Below, piece after piece: positions 7,793 to 14,948 of a stretch of 33,227 nt of DNA. Both the position numbers and the translations under genes were made by a program. The DNA lies in assembly GCA_041690535.1 (NCBI GenBank), contig JAWLHA010000051.1, positions 1-33,227 of the forward strand, read 5' to 3'. Within the stretch, counting starts at the first letter, position 1; every line of letters starts with the position of its first letter. The notes below the pieces were generated by a model. The model was not told the origin of the DNA. It made no database searches and worked only from the letters and a program-made list of their open reading frames with translations. The stretch is from JAWLHA01 sp041690535. GTDB lineage: Bacteria; Pseudomonadota; Gammaproteobacteria; Thiohalomonadales; Thiohalomonadaceae.

Positions 7793-7807
7793 GGCCGCAA
7801 AGCGGCC
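7793..7807 (-). terminator. Short hairpin after the DUF481 gene
   Basis: GGCCGC (7793-7798), loop AAA, GCGGCC (7802-7807) lies 36-50 nt downstream of the DUF481 stop and 22 nt upstream of the mog start. The stem is perfect but short and lacks a U-tract, so it is a weak terminator candidate. Confidence 0.3.
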
Positions 7808-7842
7808 TGCCCCGCCCGTGGTCGGTTGGGGGGGCAATCAAA

Positions 7843-8577
7843 TTAGAAATCGTATACCAAGGTTACCGCCGTAACGCTATCGGTGGCGCGGCTCCACTCC
7901 GGGTTGTCCGTGTTGTGGCGGACCGTCAACGAAAACTTGGTGGCGAAGTGTTCGTTCACCTTCAAGCGCAGGGCAGTTTCCGATTCTGCATAGGTGCTGC
8001 CATGACTGCTCTCCACGTAGAACCTTTCACCCACCCGCACCACCGGGTTCATCTCCCAGGAAAACCGTCCTGCACCACGAACGATGGCCTCATCCTTGCG
8101 CCCCCCCGACGAAAACTGGTGATGCCGCCCGCCAAGCCCTACCTCGAGGTCCAGGCTCAGGCCGTCCCTGCTGAACAGCTGACGTCCCACTCCCAGGGTC
8201 TCGGAAACCTTGTGGTCGTAACCGTTGAAGCGGTCCTGCTCGTAGCGGGCGGTCGTAAACAAGTAGGTATGTTCCCCCAAGCGATATTCCAACCGCCCCG
8301 AACCCATGAGGTACTCGTAGGTGATCCCCTCGTGATCCGAGGTCCGCAGAGCTTCCGCAGCCAACTCCTTGACCCAGCTGTCGCGGGAGTGGCTCAAACG
8401 CCCCCGGAAATTGAATGACCGTGTACGGCTGTTGCCGCCGGTGCCGACTCCGCCCAACTCGGCCTCTCCGCTCCAGCCCGGCTCCCGCGGCTCCGCGCAC
8501 ACGGGCCTGAAGGCCGCCGCCGCGGCGGCCGTAATCAGCGCCAACAGGAGTCGTAGATGGGTCGACATCGGCATCAC
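7843..8577 (-). CDS. DUF481-family outer membrane beta-barrel protein
   Basis: This 244-aa exported protein has a hydrophobic signal peptide (LRLLLALITAAAAAAF, cleavage probably near PVCAEP). It continues as alternating strand-like sequence with many aromatic, glycine and charged residues, and ends in LVYDF; a terminal aromatic residue is typical of outer-membrane barrels. The pattern fits DUF481 (YdiY, salt-induced outer membrane protein) of unknown exact role. The start is uncertain: a GTG at 8577 or ATGs at 8574 and 8568, none with a clear ribosome site. It sits downstream of amrS on the same strand, with an extended -10 promoter candidate in the 53-bp gap, so it is probably expressed separately. 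Confidence 0.75.
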   Translation of the reverse strand: MMPMSTHLRLLLALITAAAAAAFRPVCAEPREPGWSGEAELGGVGTGGNSRTRSFNFRGRLSHSRDSWVKELAAEALRTSDHEGITYEYLMGSGRLEYRLGEHTYLFTTARYEQDRFNGYDHKVSETLGVGRQLFSRDGLSLDLEVGLGGRHHQFSSGGRKDEAIVRGAGRFSWEMNPVVRVGERFYVESSHGSTYAESETALRLKVNEHFATKFSLTVRHNTDNPEWSRATDSVTAVTLVYDF

Positions 8578-8607
8578 AACGGCCCCAGACGAACCGGGAG
8601 CCGCGAC

Positions 8608-8616
8608 AGTATATCA
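8608..8616 (-). promoter_or_regulatory. Extended -10 promoter candidate for the DUF481 gene
   Basis: On the minus strand TGATATACT gives an extended -10 element (TG, one base, TATACT; 5 of 6 to TATAAT) about 30 bp upstream of the DUF481 start. No convincing -35 box is present, which is tolerated by extended -10 promoters. Confidence 0.35.
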
Positions 8617-8630
8617 GGGCTGCTGCCCCG

Positions 8631-9743
8631 TTACGTGGCGTAGTTCCCCAATTGCACGGGCACCCGCCTCCCACCCCAGCGCCCCGCCGGGCCATCGAAG
8701 ACCCCTGCACACTCGGTGCCGCAGCGGCGGCAACGCCCTTCGTCGGTGAGATTCCACTCACTGATGAGATACCCGTCGCGCCCAATGAGGCGGGTGCCGC
8801 AGTGGTGGCAATAGGTGCTCTGCCCCGCCTCATCGTGCACGTTGCCTGTAAAGGCGTAGCGGACCCCGTTGTCCATGGCGATCCGCCGGGCGCGAAGCAG
8901 GGTTTCGGGCGGGGTGGATGGCCGGTCCAACATCTTCCACTCGGGGTGGAACGCAGTGAAGTGCATCGGCACCTCGGGGCCAAGTTCGGCCACGACCCAG
9001 CGGGTCATCGCTGCCAGCTCCGCATCGGAGTCGTTCAGCCCGGGGATAAGCAGGGTGGTCAGCTCAAACCAGACCGCAGTCTCGTGCCTGAGATAGAGCA
9101 GCGTATCGAGCACAGGCTGCAGATGCCCGCCGGTGTACTTGTGGTAGAAGTCGTCCGTGAACGCCTTCAGGTCCAGGTTGGCCGCGTCCATATGCGCATA
9201 GAACTCACGCCGCGCCGCCTCGGTCACATAACCGGCGCTCACCGCCACCGACTTGACGCCCCGGGCCCGGCATGCCTTGGCCACGTCGATGGCGTACTCG
9301 TGGAAGATGACCGGGTCGTTGTAGGTGTAGGCCACGCTGCGACAGTTCATCTCGGCGGCGGCCCGGGCGATGGTCTCGGGGCCGGCCCGATCCATGAGCC
9401 GATCCATCTCCCGGGACTTGCTGATGTCCCAGTTCTGGCAGAACTTGCAGGAGAGATTGCAACCGGCAGTGCCAAAGGAGAGAACCGGAGTACCGGGAAG
9501 GAAGTGGTTGAGCGGCTTTTTCTCGATGGGATCGATGCAGAAGCCACTGGATCGGCCATAGGTGGTCAGCACCACCTCCCCGCCCAGGTTGGCGCGCACA
9601 AAACAGAGTCCCCGCTGCCCCTCCTGCATCTTGCAGAAACGGGGACAGAGATCGCACTCCACGCGGCCGTCCTCAAGACGGTGCCAGAAGCGCGTGGCCA
9701 CGACGGTACCGGGCTCGAGCCCTTCCAACGTCACACTGCTCAT
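8631..9743 (-). CDS. amrS: AmmeMemoRadiSam system radical SAM enzyme
   Basis: This is a radical SAM protein of 370 aa with the cluster-binding motif CNLSCKFC at 95-102 following GTAG. It belongs to the AmrS family, whose genes travel with Memo-like (amrB) and AMMECR1-like (amrA) genes; the substrate is not established. Additional cysteines occur in an N-terminal CDLCPRFC and GLCFVR (30-47) and in a C-terminal zinc-ribbon-like part (YCHHCG and CRRCG). The ATG at 9743 (MSSVTLEGLEPG) was chosen because AGGA lies 9 nt upstream and the homologous sequence begins there; an ATG at 9752 also exists. It is divergent from amrB-amrA across about 210 bp. Confidence 0.92.
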   Translation of the reverse strand: MSSVTLEGLEPGTVVATRFWHRLEDGRVECDLCPRFCKMQEGQRGLCFVRANLGGEVVLTTYGRSSGFCIDPIEKKPLNHFLPGTPVLSFGTAGCNLSCKFCQNWDISKSREMDRLMDRAGPETIARAAAEMNCRSVAYTYNDPVIFHEYAIDVAKACRARGVKSVAVSAGYVTEAARREFYAHMDAANLDLKAFTDDFYHKYTGGHLQPVLDTLLYLRHETAVWFELTTLLIPGLNDSDAELAAMTRWVVAELGPEVPMHFTAFHPEWKMLDRPSTPPETLLRARRIAMDNGVRYAFTGNVHDEAGQSTYCHHCGTRLIGRDGYLISEWNLTDEGRCRRCGTECAGVFDGPAGRWGGRRVPVQLGNYAT

Positions 9744-9766
9744 GATCCTCATTCCTGCGGTCAGGT

Positions 9767-9780
9767 GCGTCCTCAGACGC
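9767..9780. promoter_or_regulatory. Small inverted repeat in the amrS leader
   Basis: GCGTC (9767-9771), loop CTCA, GACGC (9776-9780) lies about 25 bp upstream of the amrS ATG, in the divergent region shared with amrB. It could be a leader hairpin or operator half-sites. The signal is short. Confidence 0.2.
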
Positions 9781-9898
9781 GGCTCCGGGCCGACCGCGCT
9801 CACTGCAACGGAAGCCCTTCTGGAAAACCCATCGTATTTGAGACCACGTTCGGGAACTTCCATTCCAGCCAACGGCCAAACCCACCAGTCGCCTCCCC

Positions 9899-9928
9899 TT
9901 GCCTCCCGCGCAGCAAACTCCGTATAAG
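9899..9928 (+). promoter_or_regulatory. Sigma-70-type promoter candidate for amrB-amrA
   Basis: TTGCCT (9899-9904) and TATAAG (9923-9928) are separated by 18 bp. The boxes match 4 of 6 and 5 of 6 bases of the consensus. Transcription would start near 9935, which favours the amrB ATG at 9953 over the one at 9935. Confidence 0.4.
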
Positions 9929-9952
9929 TGCAAAATGCTTCGAAGCGCCGAC

Positions 9953-10765
9953 ATGATCAATTCCATCAGAGAGCCGGCTGTGGCCGGCAGCTTCTACCCG
10001 GCCCAGTCCGAGGCGTTGCGGCAAATGGTCAGGGGGTTTCTCGTCGAAGCCAGGGCCAAGGGCCCGCGCCCGGTTTTGCCACCCAAGGCGATCATTGCCC
10101 CCCATGCCGGCTACATCTATTCCGGTCCGGTGGCCGCAAGTGCCTATGCTGCGCTGGGCGAGGGTGCGGGCATCGGGCGAGTGGTGCTGCTCGGCCCCTC
10201 CCACCGTGTGGGCTTCCGCGGCCTGGCGACCACCGGTGCCGAGGCCTACCGTACGCCCCTTGGCGACATTCCCGTCGATCGACGGGCGGTCGCATGCCTC
10301 GAGCGCCTTCCCGAAGTGATACTGCTCGATCAGGCACATCTGCTCGAACACAGTCTGGAGGTTCACCTACCGTTCCTGCAGGAGTTGCTGGGGACGTTCG
10401 ACCTGGTGCCGCTGGTGGTGGGCGAGACGGGGCCGGCTCCGGTCGCCGCGGCTCTGCAACGGGTGTGGGGCGGGCCGGAGACGTTGATCGTGGTGAGCTC
10501 CGATCTGAGCCACTATCACGACTACGCCACGGCAAGGGTCATGGATGCGGCGACCAGCGAGGCCATCGAGACCCTTCACCCGGAACGGCTCGATGAGGAC
10601 AGCGCCTGTGGCAGAAATCCGATCCGGGGGCTGTTGTTGGCCGCACGCCGCAAGGGGCTGCGCGGGGTGACGCTCGATGTGCGCAACTCCGGCGATACGG
10701 CCGGCCCCCGGGACCGGGTGGTCGGCTATGGCGCCTACGCCTTTGTGGAGGCCTTGGATGCTTGA
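9953..10765 (+). CDS. amrB: AmmeMemoRadiSam system protein B (Memo-like)
   Basis: This is a 270-aa homologue of the Memo fold, related to non-haem-iron dioxygenases; human MEMO1 binds metal. The start MINSIREPAVAGSFYP is the family N-terminus. Likely metal ligands are H51 (APHAGYIYSG), H84 (GPSHRVGF) and C219 (SACGRNP), with H133 and H187 also conserved-looking. Earlier in-frame starts (TTG 9899, ATG 9935) overlap the promoter. The last 8 bp overlap amrA, indicating translational coupling. The biochemical role of the bacterial system is still open; a joint reaction with AmrS is an inference from constant gene association. Confidence 0.92.
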   Translation: MINSIREPAVAGSFYPAQSEALRQMVRGFLVEARAKGPRPVLPPKAIIAPHAGYIYSGPVAASAYAALGEGAGIGRVVLLGPSHRVGFRGLATTGAEAYRTPLGDIPVDRRAVACLERLPEVILLDQAHLLEHSLEVHLPFLQELLGTFDLVPLVVGETGPAPVAAALQRVWGGPETLIVVSSDLSHYHDYATARVMDAATSEAIETLHPERLDEDSACGRNPIRGLLLAARRKGLRGVTLDVRNSGDTAGPRDRVVGYGAYAFVEALDA

Positions 10766-11336
10766 GGAGCATGATTGCCTGCTTCTTCTGGAGGTGGCCG
10801 AGCGATCGATTCGCCATGGGCTGGAGAGGGATCGCTCGCTGCCCATCGTTATCGAGGAGTACCCCGAGACGCTGCACCCCCTGCGGGCCACCTTCGTCAC
10901 CCTCAACTTCCACGGCAGTTTACGAGGCTGTATCGGCTGTCTCGAGCCCTGCCGCCCCTTGGTGACGGATGTGGCGGGGAACGCCTTTTCCGCAGCCTTC
11001 AACGACCCGCGCTTCCCCCCGTTGACCCCCTCGGAACTGCCGGGACTGGAGATCCACATCTCGGTCCTCAGCCCCTCCGAACCTCTGCTCTTCGCCTCTG
11101 AACAAGAACTCCTGGCGCAGCTCAAGCCCGGTGTGGATGGTCTCATCCTCGAGGCGCGGGGCAGGCGTGGCACCTTTCTTCCCACTGTCTGGGAGCAGTT
11201 GCCCGATCCGAGGGACTTCCTGCGGCACCTCAGGATCAAGGCGGGTCTGCCGCCCCACTACTGGTCCCCCGAGCTGCGGGTAAGCCGCTACACCACGGAA
11301 TGCTTCGGCCGCCGGGTCGCGACCGCCCCGGTGTAG
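10758..11336 (+). CDS. amrA: AmmeMemoRadiSam system protein A (AMMECR1-like)
   Basis: This 192-aa AMMECR1-domain protein has the family hexapeptide LRGCIG at 55-60, preceded by FHGS and followed by further cysteines (C61, C65). The tail contains the conserved-looking HYWSPELRVSRYTTECF. The ATG at 10758 lies inside the amrB stop region (8-bp overlap), so the two genes form an operon; the longer in-frame start lies entirely within amrB. AMMECR1 proteins have a two-domain fold with a conserved surface cysteine, and no proven reaction. It ends 160 bp before the convergent pentapeptide gene; I saw no clear terminator there. Confidence 0.92.
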   Translation: MLEEHDCLLLLEVAERSIRHGLERDRSLPIVIEEYPETLHPLRATFVTLNFHGSLRGCIGCLEPCRPLVTDVAGNAFSAAFNDPRFPPLTPSELPGLEIHISVLSPSEPLLFASEQELLAQLKPGVDGLILEARGRRGTFLPTVWEQLPDPRDFLRHLRIKAGLPPHYWSPELRVSRYTTECFGRRVATAPV

Positions 11337-11496
11337 AGGGGGCGTTCTCATTGGTGGGGTACGGCGTGCAAATGGCCCGGGATAGCAACGGCCGGGGCGC
11401 TCTCCTGTGCAAACAGGTATTCGGCCCCCCAACCCAGCCTTGCCCGCCGTCCAGGCGATCCGGGGCCGGCATCAGGACCCGGGCTCGTGACGAGCT

Positions 11497-12318
11497 TCAG
11501 CGCTGCGCCAGGCGGCACTCCCCAATGGAGCCGGGCATGCACACATACTCCTTGCTCCAGACGACGTAGTCCAGCCGGGCGTCGGCCAGATTGGCCCCTT
11601 CCAGGGTTGCGCCGGTAACGTCGGCGTAGGAGAGATCGGCTCCATGGAGGTTGGCGCCGGCAAGGTCCGCACCGCGGAGATTCGTGCCGACCAGCGAGGC
11701 GGCGGTAAAGTTCGCCCCCCGCAACCCGCTGAAGCTCAGGTCCGCGTAGGAGAGGTCGGCGCGCGTGAAATTGGCGGCGCGGAAAAGCGAGCCACTGAGG
11801 TGGGCACTGCGCAACACGGCAGCACCCAGATCGACGTTGGGGAGGTTGCGCCCGGGCAGTGGGCAGTCACGCCAGACGACACCAGGGGCCGGCGGCGCAT
11901 CGCACTGCGCTTCGCTTACCCTTGCCGGGGCGGGCAGGACAAACGGCAACGCGGCCACCACCAGCACGAGTCCGGCGATGGCGCCGTAGGACCACATGCG
12001 TGAAACCCGCGGTGCCGGCGGTGCATGCCGGGGCGTGAGCCGATGCTCGTCAGCCCACCGCTTGGCAGCCTCCAGCTGCCGACGTGCCTCCTCATTGTCC
12101 GGATCCCTGGACGCGAGGAGCACTTCCGGGATGAGTTCCGGGACATCCGCAACGCACTGCCACCGTTTCCGATCGGTGCTGACCTCATCCTCCTCTCTCA
12201 CTCGCCCGAGCAGGATGTAGCGGGACACCAATCCCGCCGGGAAAGGGCCATGCACCTCCTTGCCGTGCCGGACGTACCAAAGCTGTCCGGAGTGTCGCTT
12301 TGCGTTGGCCTCGGGCAA
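11497..12318 (-). CDS. Membrane-anchored pentapeptide-repeat protein with GYF_2-like N-terminus
   Basis: The protein has 273 aa from a TTG start at 12318, which has GAGAGG 6 nt upstream and lies 30 nt after a promoter candidate. The frame extends to an ATG at 12399, but that segment contains the promoter. Domains in order are: a GYF_2-like module (QLWYVRHGKEVHGPF), a helical linker, one membrane segment (near YGAIAGLVLVVAALPFVLP), then about 15 pentapeptide repeats of the A(N/D)LxX type (ANF, ADL, ANL, ADL...), which fold as a right-handed beta-helix. Cysteines before and after the repeats (QCD, RDC, VCM, ECR) suggest a periplasmic, disulfide-stabilised domain. The function is unknown. It is divergent from the fliK-like gene, so a motility link is possible but unproven. 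Confidence 0.75.
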   Translation of the reverse strand: MPEANAKRHSGQLWYVRHGKEVHGPFPAGLVSRYILLGRVREEDEVSTDRKRWQCVADVPELIPEVLLASRDPDNEEARRQLEAAKRWADEHRLTPRHAPPAPRVSRMWSYGAIAGLVLVVAALPFVLPAPARVSEAQCDAPPAPGVVWRDCPLPGRNLPNVDLGAAVLRSAHLSGSLFRAANFTRADLSYADLSFSGLRGANFTAASLVGTNLRGADLAGANLHGADLSYADVTGATLEGANLADARLDYVVWSKEYVCMPGSIGECRLAQR

Positions 12319-12354
12319 CTGCAACCTCTCGACTGTCCATGGATTCGCAGGTGC

Positions 12355-12383
12355 ATCATAAAGGACGCCTCTGGTGCTGTATA
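12355..12383 (-). promoter_or_regulatory. Sigma-70-type promoter candidate for the pentapeptide gene
   Basis: On the minus strand TATACA (-35, 12378-12383) and TATGAT (-10, 12355-12360) are separated by 17 bp. They match 4 of 6 and 5 of 6 bases. The -35 box overlaps the GTG start region of the divergent fliK-like gene. Confidence 0.4.
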
Positions 12384-13498
12384 CTCGCTCCCAGCCCATG
12401 GAAATACGTCCCGGTCACAGCTCCTCTCCGCCAACGCTCACGGTTACCGGCGGCGCAGGCTCCACCCTGATGCCGCCCGCCGGACAAGCCGTGACAGCCA
12501 CCGTCGTCAGCGTGCGGAATACGGCAGTGCAGATCCGCATTGGCGATGCGCTGATCGCCGCCCGAACCGACCTGCCGGTCAGCGCCGGGGACGTGCTGCG
12601 CCTGCGTGTGGAATCGGCTGGGGCCCGCACGCTCCTGAGAGTCATCGGCGATGATCACCGGACCCTGGTGACACAGGGACTGCGAGTGGCCATTGCGCAG
12701 CAACAGGATCTGAAGACGGTCTTCGACGCGCTGGTTCGCCTGCGGGCAAGCAGTGGGCAACAGCTGCCCACCGAAATCAGGTCGGCGCTGGACACCCTGT
12801 TGGCCCGCACGCCTTCACTCCGCCAGTTGTTTGACGCAAGTGAGTTGGCCGGCCGCTTGACCCGAAGCGGCCTGTTCATGGAGGCCTCGCTGATGCGCCA
12901 CGGCGGCGAGGGGGTCTCCAGTGATCTCAAGGCACTGCTGCTGCGCCTGCTGGCGCTAATCAAACGGGCCACAGAGGGTGGGGAGCCCGGCGCCGGAGGC
13001 GACAGGGCCCGGCTGCCCGATGCCCCCCTGCTCCAACTGCTGGGCGCGCTGGCCAAGCAGACCCAAGGCGCACTGGCTCGCATCCAGTTGCACCAGCTGG
13101 CACAGTTCACCGCCGAAGGGGAGAACCCTGCCTGGAGTTTTGAACTGCCGCTGCGGACCGACCAGGAGTACGCCTCTGTGAAACTGCGCTTCACCTGCGA
13201 GGCGGATCACTCGGCGGACCCGGAACGGCCGTGGTCGGTAACCCTCACCATGACCGACCAGGAGGGGGCGCCCCTACGCGCGGTCATTTCGCTGCGTGGG
13301 GGGGCGATCTCCACGGCCTTTTGGTCCGGCCGGACCGAAACGGCCCAGAGCCTCGCCGAGCGGTTGCCTGAACTGAGGGCGCGCCTCGAGGCACAGGGGC
13401 TGGAAGTGGGACGCCTGGGCAGTTATCCGGGCGAGGGGGGGACAGAGGACGAGCCTCCCCCCTGGTCGCCCGGCAACCTCTTCCGGGGCAAGGCATGA
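12374..13498 (+). CDS. fliK: Flagellar hook-length control protein, FliK-like
   Basis: FliK acts as the molecular ruler that stops hook growth and switches the export apparatus to late substrates through FlhB. The 374-aa protein has an extended N-terminal part, and its C-terminal 130 residues resemble the FliK C-terminal domain (PLRAVISLRGGAIS, then an AERLPELRARLEAQGLEVG helix). The GTG at 12374 is chosen because AAGGA lies 8 nt upstream; an ATG at 12398 lacks a ribosome site. It overlaps fhlB by 4 bp (ATGA). The product is less conserved than its neighbours, as is usual for FliK, but the partner fhlB supports the call. Its location apart from the fliL operon is noted as a finding. Confidence 0.8.
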   Translation: MLYTRSQPMEIRPGHSSSPPTLTVTGGAGSTLMPPAGQAVTATVVSVRNTAVQIRIGDALIAARTDLPVSAGDVLRLRVESAGARTLLRVIGDDHRTLVTQGLRVAIAQQQDLKTVFDALVRLRASSGQQLPTEIRSALDTLLARTPSLRQLFDASELAGRLTRSGLFMEASLMRHGGEGVSSDLKALLLRLLALIKRATEGGEPGAGGDRARLPDAPLLQLLGALAKQTQGALARIQLHQLAQFTAEGENPAWSFELPLRTDQEYASVKLRFTCEADHSADPERPWSVTLTMTDQEGAPLRAVISLRGGAISTAFWSGRTETAQSLAERLPELRARLEAQGLEVGRLGSYPGEGGTEDEPPPWSPGNLFRGKA

Positions 13499-13800
13499 AA
13501 GAAAAAACGCCTCCAAGGGCGGTTGCACTGCACTACGACGGGCGCGAGGCCCCCATCGTCACGGCCAAAGGGACAGGCGATTTGGCGGGGCGTATCGTGG
13601 CGCTTGCCCATGAACACAACGTTCCGCTGCACGAGGATCCCCAACTCGCCGCCGTGTTGAGCCAGATGGATTTGGGCGAGGCAATCCCCCGTGAACTGTA
13701 CGTCGCGATCGCCGAGGTCCTCGCCTTCGCCTACATCGTGACCGGACGCTTCCCCGAGGGAAAGGAGGCGCGCGATTACCGCACTGAACCGGACGAGTGA
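13495..13800 (+). CDS. fhlB: FhlB, stand-alone homologue of the FlhB C-terminal domain
   Basis: This 101-aa soluble protein lines up with the part of FlhB just after its NPTH cleavage site (RAVALHYDGREAPIVTAKG, compare YAVALRYD in the full FlhB of this window). It lacks both the membrane domain and the NPTH motif. Such EscU/YscU/HrcU-type export-switch fragments are known: the Helicobacter pylori homologue can act as a spare part for a deleted FlhB C-terminal domain. It is coupled to fliK by an ATGA overlap, which fits a role in substrate-specificity switching. The last 25 bp overlap the end of the convergent DUF2802 gene. Confidence 0.88.
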   Translation: MKEKTPPRAVALHYDGREAPIVTAKGTGDLAGRIVALAHEHNVPLHEDPQLAAVLSQMDLGEAIPRELYVAIAEVLAFAYIVTGRFPEGKEARDYRTEPDE

Positions 13801-14207
13801 GACCCGGTTTTCAGGCGCTGCATCATGGCAATGAGTTCGGCCTCGCCGCGACTCAAGCCGCAGATGTCCATCAACTCATCCGTGCCCGCCCCCTTGCGGG
13901 CAAGTTTGACCGCCTGGGCGAAGGAGCGCTCGTCGGCGTCGAGACTCTCCAAACGCTCCTTCATGGCCCCCAGTTCGTTCTGGCGGGCCGCCTGACGCTT
14001 CACCTCCTGCTCGATCCGGGCGATGCGCTCACCGACGGTGACCGCCGCATTGCAGAGCGCGCGCAGATCCTGCTGAAGGGCGCGCACCTGGGTGTGTTGG
14101 CCGTCCATCTCCCGCTGGAGGCGACGCAACGCCATTAGCGCCACCCCGGCAACCACCCCAGCCAGGAGCGCGATGCCGCCTGCGACCATGGAGACAAGCT
14201 CAATCAC
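13776..14207 (-). CDS. DUF2802 protein with N-terminal membrane anchor
   Basis: This 143-aa protein starts with one hydrophobic segment (VAGGIALLAGVVAGVALMAL). A long coiled-coil-like region follows (about 28-95: heptad-rich RRLQREMDGQ, IARIEQEVKRQAARQNELG). A compact C-terminal helical domain ends it (RKGAGTDELMDICGLSRGEAELI), which is the DUF2802 signature and resembles a helix-turn-helix. The GTG at 14207 is preceded by GGAAGAAGAG. It is the last gene of the chemotaxis block, downstream of cheW as in Pseudomonas. The role is unknown; a part in polar arrays or stator anchoring is only an inference from gene order. Confidence 0.8.
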   Translation of the reverse strand: MIELVSMVAGGIALLAGVVAGVALMALRRLQREMDGQHTQVRALQQDLRALCNAAVTVGERIARIEQEVKRQAARQNELGAMKERLESLDADERSFAQAVKLARKGAGTDELMDICGLSRGEAELIAMMQRLKTGSHSSGSVR

Positions 14208-14225
14208 ACAACTCTTCTTCCAGCC

Positions 14226-14411
14226 TCAAGCGTATTCGTCGATATGGAGGCCGCCCGTCCCTTCGCCGCCCTCGTCGCCAACGGGCCGCTCCTCGTGCTC
14301 CTGCTTGCGCTCGTCCCGCTCGCCGTGGCCACTCTCCTCCTCCGGGTGCCGCTCCCCCGGGCGCTTCGGCCAAATGGGGCGGCTGGGTGTCACCGGTCCC
14401 ACTTCCGCCAC
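14226..14411 (-). CDS. Small charged hypothetical protein ending in HIDEYA (61 aa)
   Basis: The frame starts with a GTG 1 bp after the cheW stop and ends 18 bp before the DUF2802 gene, exactly filling a 200-bp gap in an otherwise gapless block. The product is highly charged and low in hydrophobic residues (HPEEESGHGERDERKQEHEE), probably disordered, with a proline-rich start and a C-terminal motif GGLHIDEYA. No good ribosome site is visible, but the start lies next to the cheW stop so coupling is possible. I recall short charged proteins with a similar histidine-aspartate-tyrosine tail at this locus in related genomes, but cannot verify that here. Confidence 0.45.
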   Translation of the reverse strand: MAEVGPVTPSRPIWPKRPGERHPEEESGHGERDERKQEHEERPVGDEGGEGTGGLHIDEYA

Positions 14412-14412
14412 G

Positions 14413-14889
14413 TCAGAACCCCACAGCCCTCGCCTGCTCCTGGAGCCCCAACAGCTTCTCCAGGTCGACCAGGATCAGCAGTTCGTCCTCCAGGCTGGCC
14501 ACGCCCTGGATGTACTTGGCACTCTGGTCATTCCCGACGGTGGGTGCCGGCTCGATGTCGGTCGCCTTGAGGTCGAGGACCTCCGCAACACTGTCGACCA
14601 GCATCCCCACGACCTGCTCATCGGATTCGATGATGACGATGCGGCTGGAGTCGTCCATCTCCCTGACGGGCAGGCCGAACCGCATGCGGGTGTCAATGAC
14701 GGTGACGACATTGCCGCGCAGGTTGATGATGCCGAGCACGAAGTCGGGGGCCCCGGGCACCGGCGTGATCTCCGTGTTGCGCAGGACCTCGCGTACCTGG
14801 ACCACGTTGATGCCGTACTTCTCGCCCCCCAGACGAAAGGTCACCCACTCGCTGACGGGCCCGTCGGACGACTGAATTTTCTGCTCCAT
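14413..14889 (-). CDS. cheW: Chemotaxis coupling protein CheW
   Basis: CheW links methyl-accepting receptors to CheA in the polar array. The 158-aa product is a single CheW domain (EWVTFRLGGEKYGINVVQVREVL; PGAPDFVLGIINLRGNVVTVIDTR). The ATG at 14889 has GAGGAG 6 nt upstream; the 22 residues encoded further upstream are not family sequence. A 93-bp gap separates it from parP, unlike the overlapping genes before it, and holds candidate sigma-54 and sigma-28 promoters. It may therefore be transcribed both by read-through and from its own promoters. Confidence 0.95.
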   Translation of the reverse strand: MEQKIQSSDGPVSEWVTFRLGGEKYGINVVQVREVLRNTEITPVPGAPDFVLGIINLRGNVVTVIDTRMRFGLPVREMDDSSRIVIIESDEQVVGMLVDSVAEVLDLKATDIEPAPTVGNDQSAKYIQGVASLEDELLILVDLEKLLGLQEQARAVGF

Positions 14890-14914
14890 TGTCACTCCTC
14901 GTCTATGCGCCGGA

Positions 14915-14940
14915 TTATCGGCAGCCTCTCTGCTCGTTGA
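14915..14940 (-). promoter_or_regulatory. Sigma-28 (FliA) promoter candidate for cheW
   Basis: On the minus strand GCCGATAA (complement of 14915-14922) is a perfect sigma-28 -10 element. TCAA (14937-14940) lies 14 bp upstream and matches TAAA in 3 of 4 bases. Predicted transcription start is near 14908, about 18 nt before the ATG and just before the GAGGAG ribosome site. Confidence 0.5.
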
Positions 14941-14948
14941 CCTCAAGA

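Noticed and set aside
9450..9490. Sigma-54-like TGGCACT followed by TTGCA inside amrS
   Set aside because: The spacing is one base too long (11 instead of 10 between GG and GC), and it lies inside coding sequence for the radical SAM region.
11337..11496. Terminator between amrA and the pentapeptide gene
   Set aside because: Only long-range GC pairings are visible (for example GGCCCC with GGGGCC about 35 nt apart); no compact stem with a U-tract.
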